Part shown: positions 1 to 7,040 of the stretch, in pieces
Position numbering within the stretch: the stretch's first letter is position 1
How the letters are laid out: each line of letters starts with the position of its first letter
Assembly (NCBI GenBank): GCA_016929795.1
Contig: JAFGIA010000068.1
Span: 1-14,267, forward strand
Origin: Anaerolineae bacterium
GTDB taxonomy: Bacteria; Chloroflexota; Anaerolineae; JAAYZQ01
Direction of reading: 5' to 3'
Length of the DNA: 14,267 nt
Notes under the pieces: generated by a model
Seen by the model: only the letters and a program-made list of their open reading frames with translations
Databases searched by the model: none
Told to the model about the DNA's origin: nothing
Program-made: the position numbers and the translations under genes

Positions 1-146
1 AAAACCCCATCCGTTTTCCCGTCGGCCTCGCGGCTCAACACCACGACGTTTAGGACCAGGGCCGCGGGATAGAGGACGACGCCGGGAAGGCCGGCTGGCA
101 AAAAGTGCGTCTCGCCCCGGCCCTGCTTGCGCTTGCGTTTGGTCAT
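1..146 (-). CDS. N-terminal fragment of an unrecognised protein (partial at left edge)
   Basis: An ATG at 146, 18 bases after the membrane CARF stop, opens a frame that stays open to the left edge (48 codons). It begins MTKRKRKQGRGE, strongly basic, followed by a hydrophobic stretch from FLPAGLPG through VVLYPAALVLNVVVLS and then READGKTDG. The stretch could be beta strands of a globular domain or a weak membrane segment; too little is visible to choose. No good ribosome-binding site is seen (GGTAGC is the nearest). The frame is the same as that of the membrane CARF gene, separated from it only by the TGA at 165-167 and six sense codons, so readthrough or a broken fusion is possible. I do not recognise the family. 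Position suggests another accessory gene of the CRISPR operon. Confidence 0.4.
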   Translation of the reverse strand, partial: MTKRKRKQGRGETHFLPAGLPGVVLYPAALVLNVVVLSREADGKTDGV

Positions 147-164
147 GATATTGCTACCAACCCG

Positions 165-1088
165 TCAAACCAGATACGGATTCACATCCACCAGGACAGG
201 GACCATCTGCCCTTTTGGCACCGGATCCCCTTTCCAGTCCCGGTTCGTCGCCATATACTGCATCGTTCGGCCCTCGGAAAGGCAGGCCAGCGACGCCCCC
301 ACACTCATCAGCTTCAGTCCTCCGGTGATGTCGCAGATAATGTGCCTGGCGCGGTAGGGACTCGTCCGAAAAATCGAATCGACGTGATTCCAGAGACTCA
401 CATAATCGTGTGGGGACACCTGGCACGGCTCGGCAAAATGCACGCTGTTGTCCGGGTGCAGGTGGTTGAACCAGCGCTCCAAAACGCACGACAGCCACGC
501 CGATCCGCGCCGCGCCTCGCCGCCCGGCACGGCCTCATCCGGCGTACCGATCGCCCAGCATTCGCGCAGCGTTCCCTCCGTTAGGTGAAACTCGAGCGCG
601 CGCAGCGCCGGTTCGAGATTGGTGTTTAGCATAGCTGCAAAGTCGGTTTCGAGTAAGCTGCTCGGATCTGCTGCAGCGATTCGCTCTGCCGCAGCCTTTG
701 TCTCGTCTGCCTTCCGTTTGATCTCGTCGGGCGTGCCACTTGCGCGTGGGTTCAGCGTGCTGAGCAGAAGGATCAACCCTGCCTTTCCGGTAGGCTGCTC
801 TTCCTTCATCTCGATGACAACTCCTGGTCGCCGGATCCGGTAGTACGCGTACAATCCAACCACGCAGGCGCCAAGCAGAAGGATGATGATCAAGTTGCCC
901 GAAATACCCCACAGAGACCAGTCGCCGAGCGCACTCGCCAGCACATTCCCAAGCAGGCCCAACACAAAGGCACCGACGGCCAGGGTCAGATTCGGTTGTC
1001 CGATCAAGTGCCCGATATAGACTGCAAAGGGGACGGGCCTGTCAGGCGACCGGATTTCTGATAACGTCGCACTATCAGGGTGTGTCAT
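165..1088 (-). CDS. Membrane-anchored CARF protein with two transmembrane segments
   Basis: A 307-residue protein likely to be a membrane effector of cyclic oligoadenylate signalling. Two hydrophobic segments lie at about 34-54 (LTLAVGAFVLGLLGNVLASA) and 62-83 (including NLIIILLLGACVVGLYAYY). RIRR follows the second, which places both ends in the cytoplasm. The cytoplasmic part starts with the strand GLILLLSTLN (104-113), then a charged helix (about 118-140), the strand ECWAIGTPDEA, and the CARF ligand motif ICDITGGLKLMSVG (251-264), and ends PVLVDVNPYLV. The layout recalls Cam1, where a CARF domain gates a membrane pore, but Cam1 has one helix, so this is a relative in concept rather than a clear orthologue. 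The ATG at 1088 follows GAGAGGAG and starts the protein proper; an in-frame ATG at 1205 would add 39 basic, Cys-rich residues inside csx15. It is ten bases from the csx15 stop. Confidence 0.85.
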   Translation of the reverse strand: MTHPDSATLSEIRSPDRPVPFAVYIGHLIGQPNLTLAVGAFVLGLLGNVLASALGDWSLWGISGNLIIILLLGACVVGLYAYYRIRRPGVVIEMKEEQPTGKAGLILLLSTLNPRASGTPDEIKRKADETKAAAERIAAADPSSLLETDFAAMLNTNLEPALRALEFHLTEGTLRECWAIGTPDEAVPGGEARRGSAWLSCVLERWFNHLHPDNSVHFAEPCQVSPHDYVSLWNHVDSIFRTSPYRARHIICDITGGLKLMSVGASLACLSEGRTMQYMATNRDWKGDPVPKGQMVPVLVDVNPYLV

Positions 1089-1091
1089 ACT

Positions 1092-1099
1092 CTCCTCTC
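1092..1099 (-). promoter_or_regulatory. Ribosome-binding site that decides the membrane CARF start
   Basis: On the minus strand this reads GAGAGGAG, overlapping the csx15 stop codon and lying just before the ATG at 1088. It supports translational coupling with csx15 and rejects the longer reading from 1205. Confidence 0.7.
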
Positions 1100-1479
1100 T
1101 ACCTCTTGCGGCGCGCGGCCAGCCGCACGTTCTGCAGCCGAAGGATATCAGCCACCTCGTATCGCAACGGCATGCTGTTTTCCACAGGTCTGAGCCATAG
1201 AGCATCGGGGAAATAGCCGGTGCGGCCGTGCAGCTCGGCCAGGAGCACGGCGGCGGCAGGTGCGTAACCGGGTAGGTTTACCAGGAGCGGTAGCGTTTGC
1301 CACTCGATGGCCGGCAGGCCCACTGCCTCTGCAATCTCGGCCACCTGCTCCACCAGATCGCGCGCGTGATCCACCTGCACCGGTACGTCGATCACGCGCG
1401 CCACCCGCTGGCCGGCCAGCGTCTCGATCTGGGCCAGGTGGGCGGGGGTGAGAGGGTGGGAGAAGTTCAGAATGACCAT
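1099..1479 (-). CDS. csx15: Csx15, CRISPR ancillary protein (possible cyclic-oligoadenylate handling)
   Basis: A 126-residue protein that I recognise as Csx15 from its opening VILNFSHPLTPAHLAQIE, then RVIDVPVQVDHA, EWQTLPLLVNLPGYAPAA and AVLLAELHGRTGYFP, ending in the YEVADILRLQNVR helix. The fold looks like a small alpha/beta Rossmann unit of the CARF kind. Csx15 occurs only beside type III systems and has been proposed to bind or degrade cyclic oligoadenylate; I treat that as a proposal, not settled fact. The start at 1479 is chosen because the conserved opening begins there and GGAAGAA lies seven bases upstream; an in-frame ATG at 1533 would add 18 unconserved residues and reach almost to the upstream stop. 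It lies between two putative effectors and ten bases ahead of the membrane CARF gene, a sensible place for a signal damper. Confidence 0.8.
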   Translation of the reverse strand: MVILNFSHPLTPAHLAQIETLAGQRVARVIDVPVQVDHARDLVEQVAEIAEAVGLPAIEWQTLPLLVNLPGYAPAAAVLLAELHGRTGYFPDALWLRPVENSMPLRYEVADILRLQNVRLAARRKR

Positions 1480-1486
1480 GAATAGA

Positions 1487-1493
1487 TTCTTCC
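1487..1493 (-). promoter_or_regulatory. Ribosome-binding site that decides the csx15 start
   Basis: On the minus strand this reads GGAAGAA, seven bases before the ATG at 1479. Together with the conserved N-terminal strand VILNFSHPL it argues against the longer reading from 1533. Confidence 0.65.
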
Positions 1494-1534
1494 GTCCAGA
1501 GGGAAGTGTCTCGGAGTGCCGGAAGATCTGCAAC

Positions 1535-2560
1535 TCAAGGCTCCCTCACCTTGGTGATATTCTTGACTCGATAGTACAACCTACCACGATACCTGCGCTT
1601 CATTTGTTGCTCAGCCGTAGGTTTCGTTGCCGAGAACACCAAGACCCAGCGACCGTTCGAAAGTTCGACCTTATGGTACTGGGGCTCAAGCGGGTCAAAA
1701 GGCGGATCAAAATGGGTGAGCCAATCAGAAGCGATCATGTTGAAAATCTCTTCCCAGTTCTTTGGCTTTAGCTGGCCCTTTGTCCTTTCGTACTGCAGCT
1801 CAAAGCCTTTCGGTTGACCCACACGTCGTTTGTTCTCACCAACACCCAGTAGCACTCTCCCGCCATACGTGTTGGACAAGGCACATACCGCTTGCATTGT
1901 CTCATCGAGTATCGAAGGATTGAGGTGATACGGACCACTTTTTTGCTCATTAAAAGGTTGCTTGAACTCGAGTTCTTCATTCTCCGTGTAATCATACCTC
2001 CGAAGCAGCTCCTCCAGCTCTGCTTCGCAACACGGATAGGCAGGCTGGTGGCGCAAGGCGTCACTCAAGGCTCTTCGTCCAAGCTGCCCGGCCCAGACTG
2101 AGATCCTTGTTTCGAAATGGCCTTCAAGTTGCTTTACCTTCCCCGGGTCGTGAATCCCGCGACGTTTCCACAGTTCATGATCAAAATCGCGCCCCGCGGC
2201 CAATATTTTGATGTCTCTTCCCCGCTTTGTGCAGAGAGCGAGAAGATGTGGCTCTACTGGAGTGTCACACCCAACATCCGATAGATAGCTTGACCTCAAG
2301 CAATCCTCGTTGACAGAAAGTCTCTCAGTCAGTGCCCCTTGATTTTCCAGCAACCACCCGAGCTGCTTGCGTGCGTTTTCTTCTTCTACGAGTGTAGCGA
2401 GCACTTCGTACTCTTTGATGATCGCGTTGTCCAGATCGTCTAGTGCAAGTCGCACACAATCCTTCGATTCGAACACATCCTCGAGCATGCCAAGACTGGA
2501 CGAGTGCTTGAGGGCGGAGGCTACATACAAGTTCGGATCAATGACAAGCCACATCATCAT
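1535..2560 (-). CDS. PIN-like nuclease fused to Schlafen AlbA_2 domain
   Basis: A 341-residue fusion, partner of the ATPase just upstream. The N-terminal region (1-130) looks like a PIN ribonuclease: WLVIDPNLYVASAL (4-17) with D8, acidic DDLDNAIIKEYE (41-52), then PVEPHLLAL (101-109) and KILAAGRDFD (118-127) with late acidic residues D125 and D127. A linker of about 60 residues leads to an AlbA_2 (Schlafen-type) domain: ENEELEFKQPF (193-203), ETMQAVCALSNTYGGRVLLG (220-239) and the end strand GRLYYRVKNI (326-335). AlbA_2 domains bind nucleic acid, and some Schlafen relatives cut RNA. The PIN call rests on spacing of acidic residues and is less certain than AlbA_2. It follows the ATPase stop with no gap (TGA then ATGATGATG), with GTGAGG upstream as ribosome-binding site. 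GC is low like its partner. It may target RNA or DNA during infection; no closer function can be read. Confidence 0.83.
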   Translation of the reverse strand: MMMWLVIDPNLYVASALKHSSSLGMLEDVFESKDCVRLALDDLDNAIIKEYEVLATLVEEENARKQLGWLLENQGALTERLSVNEDCLRSSYLSDVGCDTPVEPHLLALCTKRGRDIKILAAGRDFDHELWKRRGIHDPGKVKQLEGHFETRISVWAGQLGRRALSDALRHQPAYPCCEAELEELLRRYDYTENEELEFKQPFNEQKSGPYHLNPSILDETMQAVCALSNTYGGRVLLGVGENKRRVGQPKGFELQYERTKGQLKPKNWEEIFNMIASDWLTHFDPPFDPLEPQYHKVELSNGRWVLVFSATKPTAEQQMKRRYRGRLYYRVKNITKVREP

Positions 2561-4057
2561 TCATGCCTCACCGGCCGCGACCACACGACTTGCTTTGCTC
2601 AATAGCACAACATCTCGGACGTCGTCTGCAAAAAAGTCACGGAATCCCGCCGGGACCCGTGCAAAGTCCCCTTTGCTGTCAAGTTGGATTGGATATGTGA
2701 CGCTTTCTCCAAACAAGCGGTCTATGAAGTACAGGGCAACCTGATCCGCAGAGATCTCCGGATCACCAGTAGTTTTGCCACCCGCCTTCGCAGCTGACGT
2801 TTCTGCCACGCGCCGGCGTACTCGAAGGAGCACATGTTCGCTGTGCGTCTCAATCAAGAATCGTACCCCAGAATGTGCTGTTGTGATAAAAAGGTCGCCG
2901 AGTTCAGCCTGAGCGCTTGGGTGAAGGTGCAGCTCTGGTTGTTCGATAATGATTATGGGTTGTTCGACAACAGTTACACTTTCTAGCTCGGTAAACACAC
3001 TCTCGAATACGATTGGTATCACTTGGGATAGCCCAAAGCCTACGTCGCATACGTTGATCCTTGTATCCGATTGTCCAGTTTCTTCTAATTGCACTTCGAA
3101 CATCGGCTCGTGCGCCCCTCTGCCCGATAGCAATCGTTGTGGATGAAGCGACAGTCCCAGTCTGAGATCCGCAAGATGCTTGTTCACCCGATCCCGTATC
3201 GAGTCTCCCTCTGCTTGATCTAATAGTGCGAGGAAGGTTTGAACACTGCTTGCACCACGACTCCCTGGAGACTGGACACTTGCAGCCGGCACGTAATAGA
3301 AACGCTGTGGTTCACTGCGCGTTGGTCCAAGGTAGACAATGGACGACAGAAAGTTGGTGATGGCTTCTTGAAAATCAAGGAGCAAGGTCCGAATCACGTA
3401 AAACTCTTTGTGTTGTCCTGGTGTCTCCTGGGCTACATCCGCTAGCCAGGGAAGAAACCCCTTCCTTGCATGAAAGTTCTGTACCACCTCCCAGATAGGA
3501 TCAACGTCCTTCAGAAAGTCTGGATCAAACCACCATCCACGTTCCTCATCCTGCCATTCCGCGTAGAATACCCGCCTGTCCTCCTCGCCTGCCTCTGATT
3601 CCCAGGGCAGGGAAATCGCAATTGCTCGCAGTATTAGGCGGCGAGTCATTGGTTCTGCCAATCCGAACGTCAAATGAAGGTTGGCGCGCGATTCATTCTC
3701 GGAAATAACAGGCTCACCTAACAACCTCGCTGCGAATCTCTCCGTCGGGGGCTTGAATTCCTCGAGACGTTTTGGATCGATATAGCACCGGAAACTTAGC
3801 TCAATATCGAGATAAGGTCTGTGACCATGGACCAGGTCCCAATAAGAGCCCAGGTCAGTGCCATGCTCATACGAGAGAGCCAAGGGTTCCCGAGAAGGAT
3901 CGCTCTCCAGGCTTTGCTGGAGCATCCTCAGAGCCTTAATGAGCGCGCTTTTACCTGTGGAGTTGCGACCAAAGAGCAGGCAGATCGACGGCAGGTCAAT
4001 CCACCCGCTGTCCACGAACCCCATGAAATTCTGGACGCGGAACGCGAGTACTGTCAT
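2561..4057 (-). CDS. SMC/ABC-like AAA ATPase (AAA_21/DUF3696-like), defence-type
   Basis: A 498-residue ATPase of the kind that powers several two-gene anti-phage systems. It opens with the usual FRVQNFMGF strand. Walker A is GRNSTGKS (30-37). The ABC-signature-like segment is DVGFGLSQVIPIV (338-350). Walker B is IIIIEQPELHLHP (368-380), and the switch histidine lies in ETHSEHVLLRVRRR (403-416). The C-terminal GDFARVPAGF (463-472) resembles DUF3696. No Toprim nuclease follows, so it is not a full OLD protein. The long region between Walker A and the signature has no coiled coil I can see. AAAGGAG best fits the ATG at 4057; a GTG at 4060 would add one codon. The stop abuts the PIN-Schlafen start, so the two are probably one functional unit. 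Base composition is lower in GC than the cas genes, suggesting separate acquisition. Confidence 0.92.
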   Translation of the reverse strand: MTVLAFRVQNFMGFVDSGWIDLPSICLLFGRNSTGKSALIKALRMLQQSLESDPSREPLALSYEHGTDLGSYWDLVHGHRPYLDIELSFRCYIDPKRLEEFKPPTERFAARLLGEPVISENESRANLHLTFGLAEPMTRRLILRAIAISLPWESEAGEEDRRVFYAEWQDEERGWWFDPDFLKDVDPIWEVVQNFHARKGFLPWLADVAQETPGQHKEFYVIRTLLLDFQEAITNFLSSIVYLGPTRSEPQRFYYVPAASVQSPGSRGASSVQTFLALLDQAEGDSIRDRVNKHLADLRLGLSLHPQRLLSGRGAHEPMFEVQLEETGQSDTRINVCDVGFGLSQVIPIVFESVFTELESVTVVEQPIIIIEQPELHLHPSAQAELGDLFITTAHSGVRFLIETHSEHVLLRVRRRVAETSAAKAGGKTTGDPEISADQVALYFIDRLFGESVTYPIQLDSKGDFARVPAGFRDFFADDVRDVVLLSKASRVVAAGEA

Positions 4058-4075
4058 CACCGCTCCTTTGACTGG

Positions 4076-6421
4076 CTACTCTACCGGGCGCACATCGTGC
4101 GCCTCCTCACCCTTCATCCCTCGCACCCGGCGAAAGATCACCTCCTGATCTGTCTCCAGCGTAGTGACCCCCGGCGCCAGCTTGCTCTTATGGACAAAGA
4201 TCTCCTTTCCGCCACCTGCAGGAAAGATGAACCCATAGGATCGTTTGTCTCCCAGCCCAAACGCCTTGACCTTGCCGCGCTCGTAGCCCGGTTCCAGATC
4301 CTGCGTTGCTTTGGGCCGTGGCCGCGATTCGTGCACCGGCCGGCCCGCCAGCATCGTCGCATCCGGCAGCACTGGCCGGTCCTTGTACTCGTTCACCTTG
4401 CCCCGCTTTGCCTGCGGATCGTCGTGCTCGATCTCGAGGTAGCGCGTCTCTTCCGGGGGCGGCCCGGGCCACGACAGCAGCGCCAGCAGCATCTGGATCC
4501 GCTCCAGGTCGTCAAGGCGTTTGGGCCCCCGCTCGCCCACCCCGTCGAGCACGTAACGCTCAAAGGCGGCGCGAGCTTTTGGCCATGCTTCCCGATCTGC
4601 TTTTTCGCCAGCTGCCCACCCCGCGCCCTCGAACAGGGCTTTATAGCGTGCCGGCCGGTCCTCCAGGTGCAGCACTGACTCGATCTTGACCGCACCCATG
4701 CCATAGGGTTTGCCCATGCCCAGGTTCAGGCGATAGGCCTCGTCCCCCGCCTTGTCCAACACCCACAACAGCGCGCCCAGCTCTACGTCCGACAGGTTCT
4801 CGAAGCGGATACTAAACTCGAACGCCACGCCGGGCTTGACCGGGCGCACCTGGGTGTGCTGCGTGTCGTGGTCGTGCACGGGTGCCTTCTCGCGGATGGC
4901 GTCGAGCCCTACCTCCCCCTTGTGCCAGTAGCCCTTATGGCCGCGGATCACCGTCTCACCCGGCGTGTCACTCGCATAGTCACTCAATGCCAGGTGTGTC
5001 TTCGGCCGGCCGTCGCGCGTGCGCTGACCGGTATCGAGTGGGTTCGGGTGCTGCTGCGTCAGATAGTGCTGGAACGTGGTTGGCTTGGGCCCGCCCAGGA
5101 TGCGCGGCACTACCGGGCGCTCACCATCCAGCCGCACGTCGGCCGGCCGGCTTGCCGCCAGCGTTGCATCCGACACGAACACCCGCCCGGCATAGGCTCG
5201 CACCTTGGGCTCCACTTTGTCCCTCCACGCCTCACGCGTTTGGCGATCCTTCGTGCCTTTGGTGTAGCCAAACAACGCTTCGGCCAGGTCGGTGTCGATC
5301 TCACGCCGCAGCGCTTCCGGCACAAAGTCTAGCGGTGACTGCCGGTAAGGCAGGCGGAACATCATGCAGTGGCTGAAAAAGACGAGTTTACCGCCCTCCA
5401 CCAGGTAAAAGACCGGCTGGTTCTCGACCAGCACCCCACGCGGCCCAAGGATCGAATCCTTCTCCTCACCGCTCAGGGCCTGCTGTCTGTAGATCTGGGT
5501 GATCTGGTCCCTGTACAGGCGCACCAGGTCCTCGTGGATGTGGATCGGTTTGGCTGCCTCGTCGGGTTCATAGATCACCGCTTCGCTGCGCTTGTTCGGC
5601 ATCCACCCACTGCGCGCCAGTGCGGCCCTCTCCAGGCCTGGCTCAGGTGTGTTTGACGCCCGCAGCACGCGCGCGTACTTGATACGGATGAACCCGCCGC
5701 GTACCTGTTGGTAATCATAGCGGCCTGTCTGCACCCAGATCTGCGCGGCATTCTTGCAGTTCCTCTCCTTATCCCACGGTGTCAGCCGGTCTGGAATGCG
5801 GCGTGTCGAAATGCGTGCAAAGGTCGTGCCATCTATCTCCCTGGCCGGCTGGATCTCCCAGTCGCCGTTTTTCTCTCGAAGGTAGCCGGCGCGCATCAGG
5901 GGCGTGTACAGGTAGAAACGCTTGCCGCCCTCCTGCCCCTCGCCGTCCGAGCGCATTAGCCGGTCACGGTACGCCTCGCCGTGGCTCGTGGTATCACCCA
6001 CCGCACGGTACACCAACTGCCGGTCGCTCACCCATTGCACCTTGCCATAGCCCGCGATCTCGACCATTGTACGTAGCATACCCCGCAGGCTGCTGCCGGG
6101 GATCACCGGCCGGTGGTCCCGGTCCGTGTAGAAAAAGTCGGGCTTGTTGCGCACCTGCTCGCGCCACGGCCGCTTCTCCTCCCCCTCCTCCTGCGAGCGC
6201 TCGAACTCCTCGGGCTCCAGCGCAGCGCGCACATAGAGCGGCGACGCCGTGGTCAGCGTGCACTCGATCCAGCCCGTGTGCCGCCCTGGATCGTACCGGT
6301 CCTGGTCAGGCAGGTCTGTCGCTTCTACGGTCACTACCTTGTCGGGAAGCGGCACAAAATTGTAGGGTGCTTTGGCCGCGCGCTCGGGGCGCGGGTTCTT
6401 GTGCTCAGGCCACTTGCTCAT
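4076..6421 (-). CDS. Cas7-insertion RAMP (TIGR03986-like) with C-terminal cold-shock domain
   Basis: A 781-residue RAMP protein of the large III-D type. The Cas7 core is split: the first part carries PVIPGSSLRGMLRTMVEI (105-122), a long insertion of several hundred residues follows, and the core resumes with ALFGYTKG (382-389), VSDATL (416-421) and the glycine-rich loop LGMGKPYGMGAVKI (567-580). I see no clear counterpart of the Csm3 catalytic aspartate. Residues 714-781 form a complete cold-shock domain: RGKVKAFG (715-722), RNP1-like RSYGFIF (727-733), RNP2-like EIFVHKS (740-746) and a final strand VIFRRVRGMKGEEA (761-774). Cold-shock domains bind single-stranded nucleic acid, so this tail may grip target or crRNA. 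AAGGAGAG precedes the ATG, one base after the csx19 stop. The stop lies 18 bases before the ATPase start. GC is high, like the other cas genes. Confidence 0.9.
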   Translation of the reverse strand: MSKWPEHKNPRPERAAKAPYNFVPLPDKVVTVEATDLPDQDRYDPGRHTGWIECTLTTASPLYVRAALEPEEFERSQEEGEEKRPWREQVRNKPDFFYTDRDHRPVIPGSSLRGMLRTMVEIAGYGKVQWVSDRQLVYRAVGDTTSHGEAYRDRLMRSDGEGQEGGKRFYLYTPLMRAGYLREKNGDWEIQPAREIDGTTFARISTRRIPDRLTPWDKERNCKNAAQIWVQTGRYDYQQVRGGFIRIKYARVLRASNTPEPGLERAALARSGWMPNKRSEAVIYEPDEAAKPIHIHEDLVRLYRDQITQIYRQQALSGEEKDSILGPRGVLVENQPVFYLVEGGKLVFFSHCMMFRLPYRQSPLDFVPEALRREIDTDLAEALFGYTKGTKDRQTREAWRDKVEPKVRAYAGRVFVSDATLAASRPADVRLDGERPVVPRILGGPKPTTFQHYLTQQHPNPLDTGQRTRDGRPKTHLALSDYASDTPGETVIRGHKGYWHKGEVGLDAIREKAPVHDHDTQHTQVRPVKPGVAFEFSIRFENLSDVELGALLWVLDKAGDEAYRLNLGMGKPYGMGAVKIESVLHLEDRPARYKALFEGAGWAAGEKADREAWPKARAAFERYVLDGVGERGPKRLDDLERIQMLLALLSWPGPPPEETRYLEIEHDDPQAKRGKVNEYKDRPVLPDATMLAGRPVHESRPRPKATQDLEPGYERGKVKAFGLGDKRSYGFIFPAGGGKEIFVHKSKLAPGVTTLETDQEVIFRRVRGMKGEEAHDVRPVE

Positions 6422-6422
6422 G

Positions 6423-7040
6423 TCAGCTCTCCTTCCGTCCCCTGGCGTCGAGGCCGGTCAACCGGCTGTGGGTAATCAGCAGCGCGCCGTCGGCTTGATC
6501 CTGCGTCAGGTAGTGGCGCACACCCAGGTGCAGTGGGTGGTAACCGCCCTCAGGCGCGAACGGGATGGCACTGGCGGACAGCGGCACCGCGTGGCGCAGT
6601 CCTTCGCGCCCCTCGGCCACCAGGGTAAACCCTTTTTCCTCTTCCTCCTCCTGGTGATCGCCCCACTGCAAGTGCGCTTCGTCCAGGCACCATCCCGGGC
6701 CGCTGCCTATCGCCCTGTCGCGGAGCAGGCGCGCGTGCCACGCCCCGTCGCCATCGCGCCACGCCAGCAGCTCGGCATCCTCTCCAAAGAAGCGGGCCTG
6801 CTGCAGCGTCCCGGCCCGTAGCTCGGGCGATACCTCGTCAAAGGCATCGTGTGAGGTGATCAGCTTCCCCCCTTCCATCCGGCCCCAAATGACCCCATCG
6901 TCGGCGTGGGCCAGCAGTGTCGTCAGGTGATAGGTGCCGGCCTGCGCTGCCAGCCACGCTCCGGGGGATGTGGCCAGGCCGGCCACATCCGATATCACGT
7001 CTATGGTGTAATCACAAGTGACAATGTTGCGCTCCATCAT
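6423..7040 (-). CDS. csx19: Csx19, type III-D small accessory subunit
   Basis: A 205-residue soluble protein that I assign to Csx19, a subunit found almost only with III-D complexes. Supporting features are the central block ARFFGEDAELLAWRDGDG followed by WHARLLRD (about residues 82-108), an acidic EEEEEK run near 130, and the closing GVRHYLTQDQADG and SRLTGL motifs. I recall this pattern for the family but cannot confirm it with a search. In the III-Dv complex Csx19 is an accessory component of the assembled particle. It sits between the double Cas7 gene and the Cas7-insertion gene, as expected. GGGAGGT lies just before a double ATG; the second ATG (7037) has the better spacing. The gene starts directly after the upstream stop and ends one base before the next start. 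An mRNA hairpin lies early in the gene. Confidence 0.85.
   Translation of the reverse strand: MMERNIVTCDYTIDVISDVAGLATSPGAWLAAQAGTYHLTTLLAHADDGVIWGRMEGGKLITSHDAFDEVSPELRAGTLQQARFFGEDAELLAWRDGDGAWHARLLRDRAIGSGPGWCLDEAHLQWGDHQEEEEEKGFTLVAEGREGLRHAVPLSASAIPFAPEGGYHPLHLGVRHYLTQDQADGALLITHSRLTGLDARGRKES
6966..6990 (-). repeat. Perfect inverted repeat (hairpin) early in csx19
   Basis: Arms GGATGTGGCC (6966-6975) and GGCCACATCC (6981-6990) are exact reverse complements around a five-base loop. In the transcript this would be a stable stem about 50 bases after the csx19 start codon. It lies within codons for DVAGLATSP and could be chance in GC-rich DNA or could slow early translation. Confidence 0.5.

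Noticed and set aside
105..584. Plus-strand open frame of 159 codons
   Set aside because: It lies opposite the conserved CARF part of the membrane protein and reads as an Arg/His/Pro-rich shadow.
2561..4057. ATPase considered as an OLD-family nuclease (Gabija GajA-like)
   Set aside because: The sequence after the switch histidine has no Toprim acidic motifs and is too short; the nuclease role is more likely in the adjacent PIN-Schlafen protein.
3821..4678. Plus-strand open frame of 285 codons
   Set aside because: It crosses the boundary between the ATPase and the Cas7-insertion genes on the opposite strand and shows no family motif; it is an antisense shadow in GC-rich DNA.
5130..5160. Runs of GCCGGC/GGCCGG repeats, here and at many other places
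   Set aside because: Spread irregularly within coding frames with no constant spacing; explained by Ala/Gly/Pro/Arg codons in GC-rich genes rather than a repeat array.
5779..6498. Plus-strand open frame of 239 codons
   Set aside because: The product is a low-complexity Pro/Arg/Ser/Ala sequence opposite the Cas7-insertion gene, typical of an antisense artefact.
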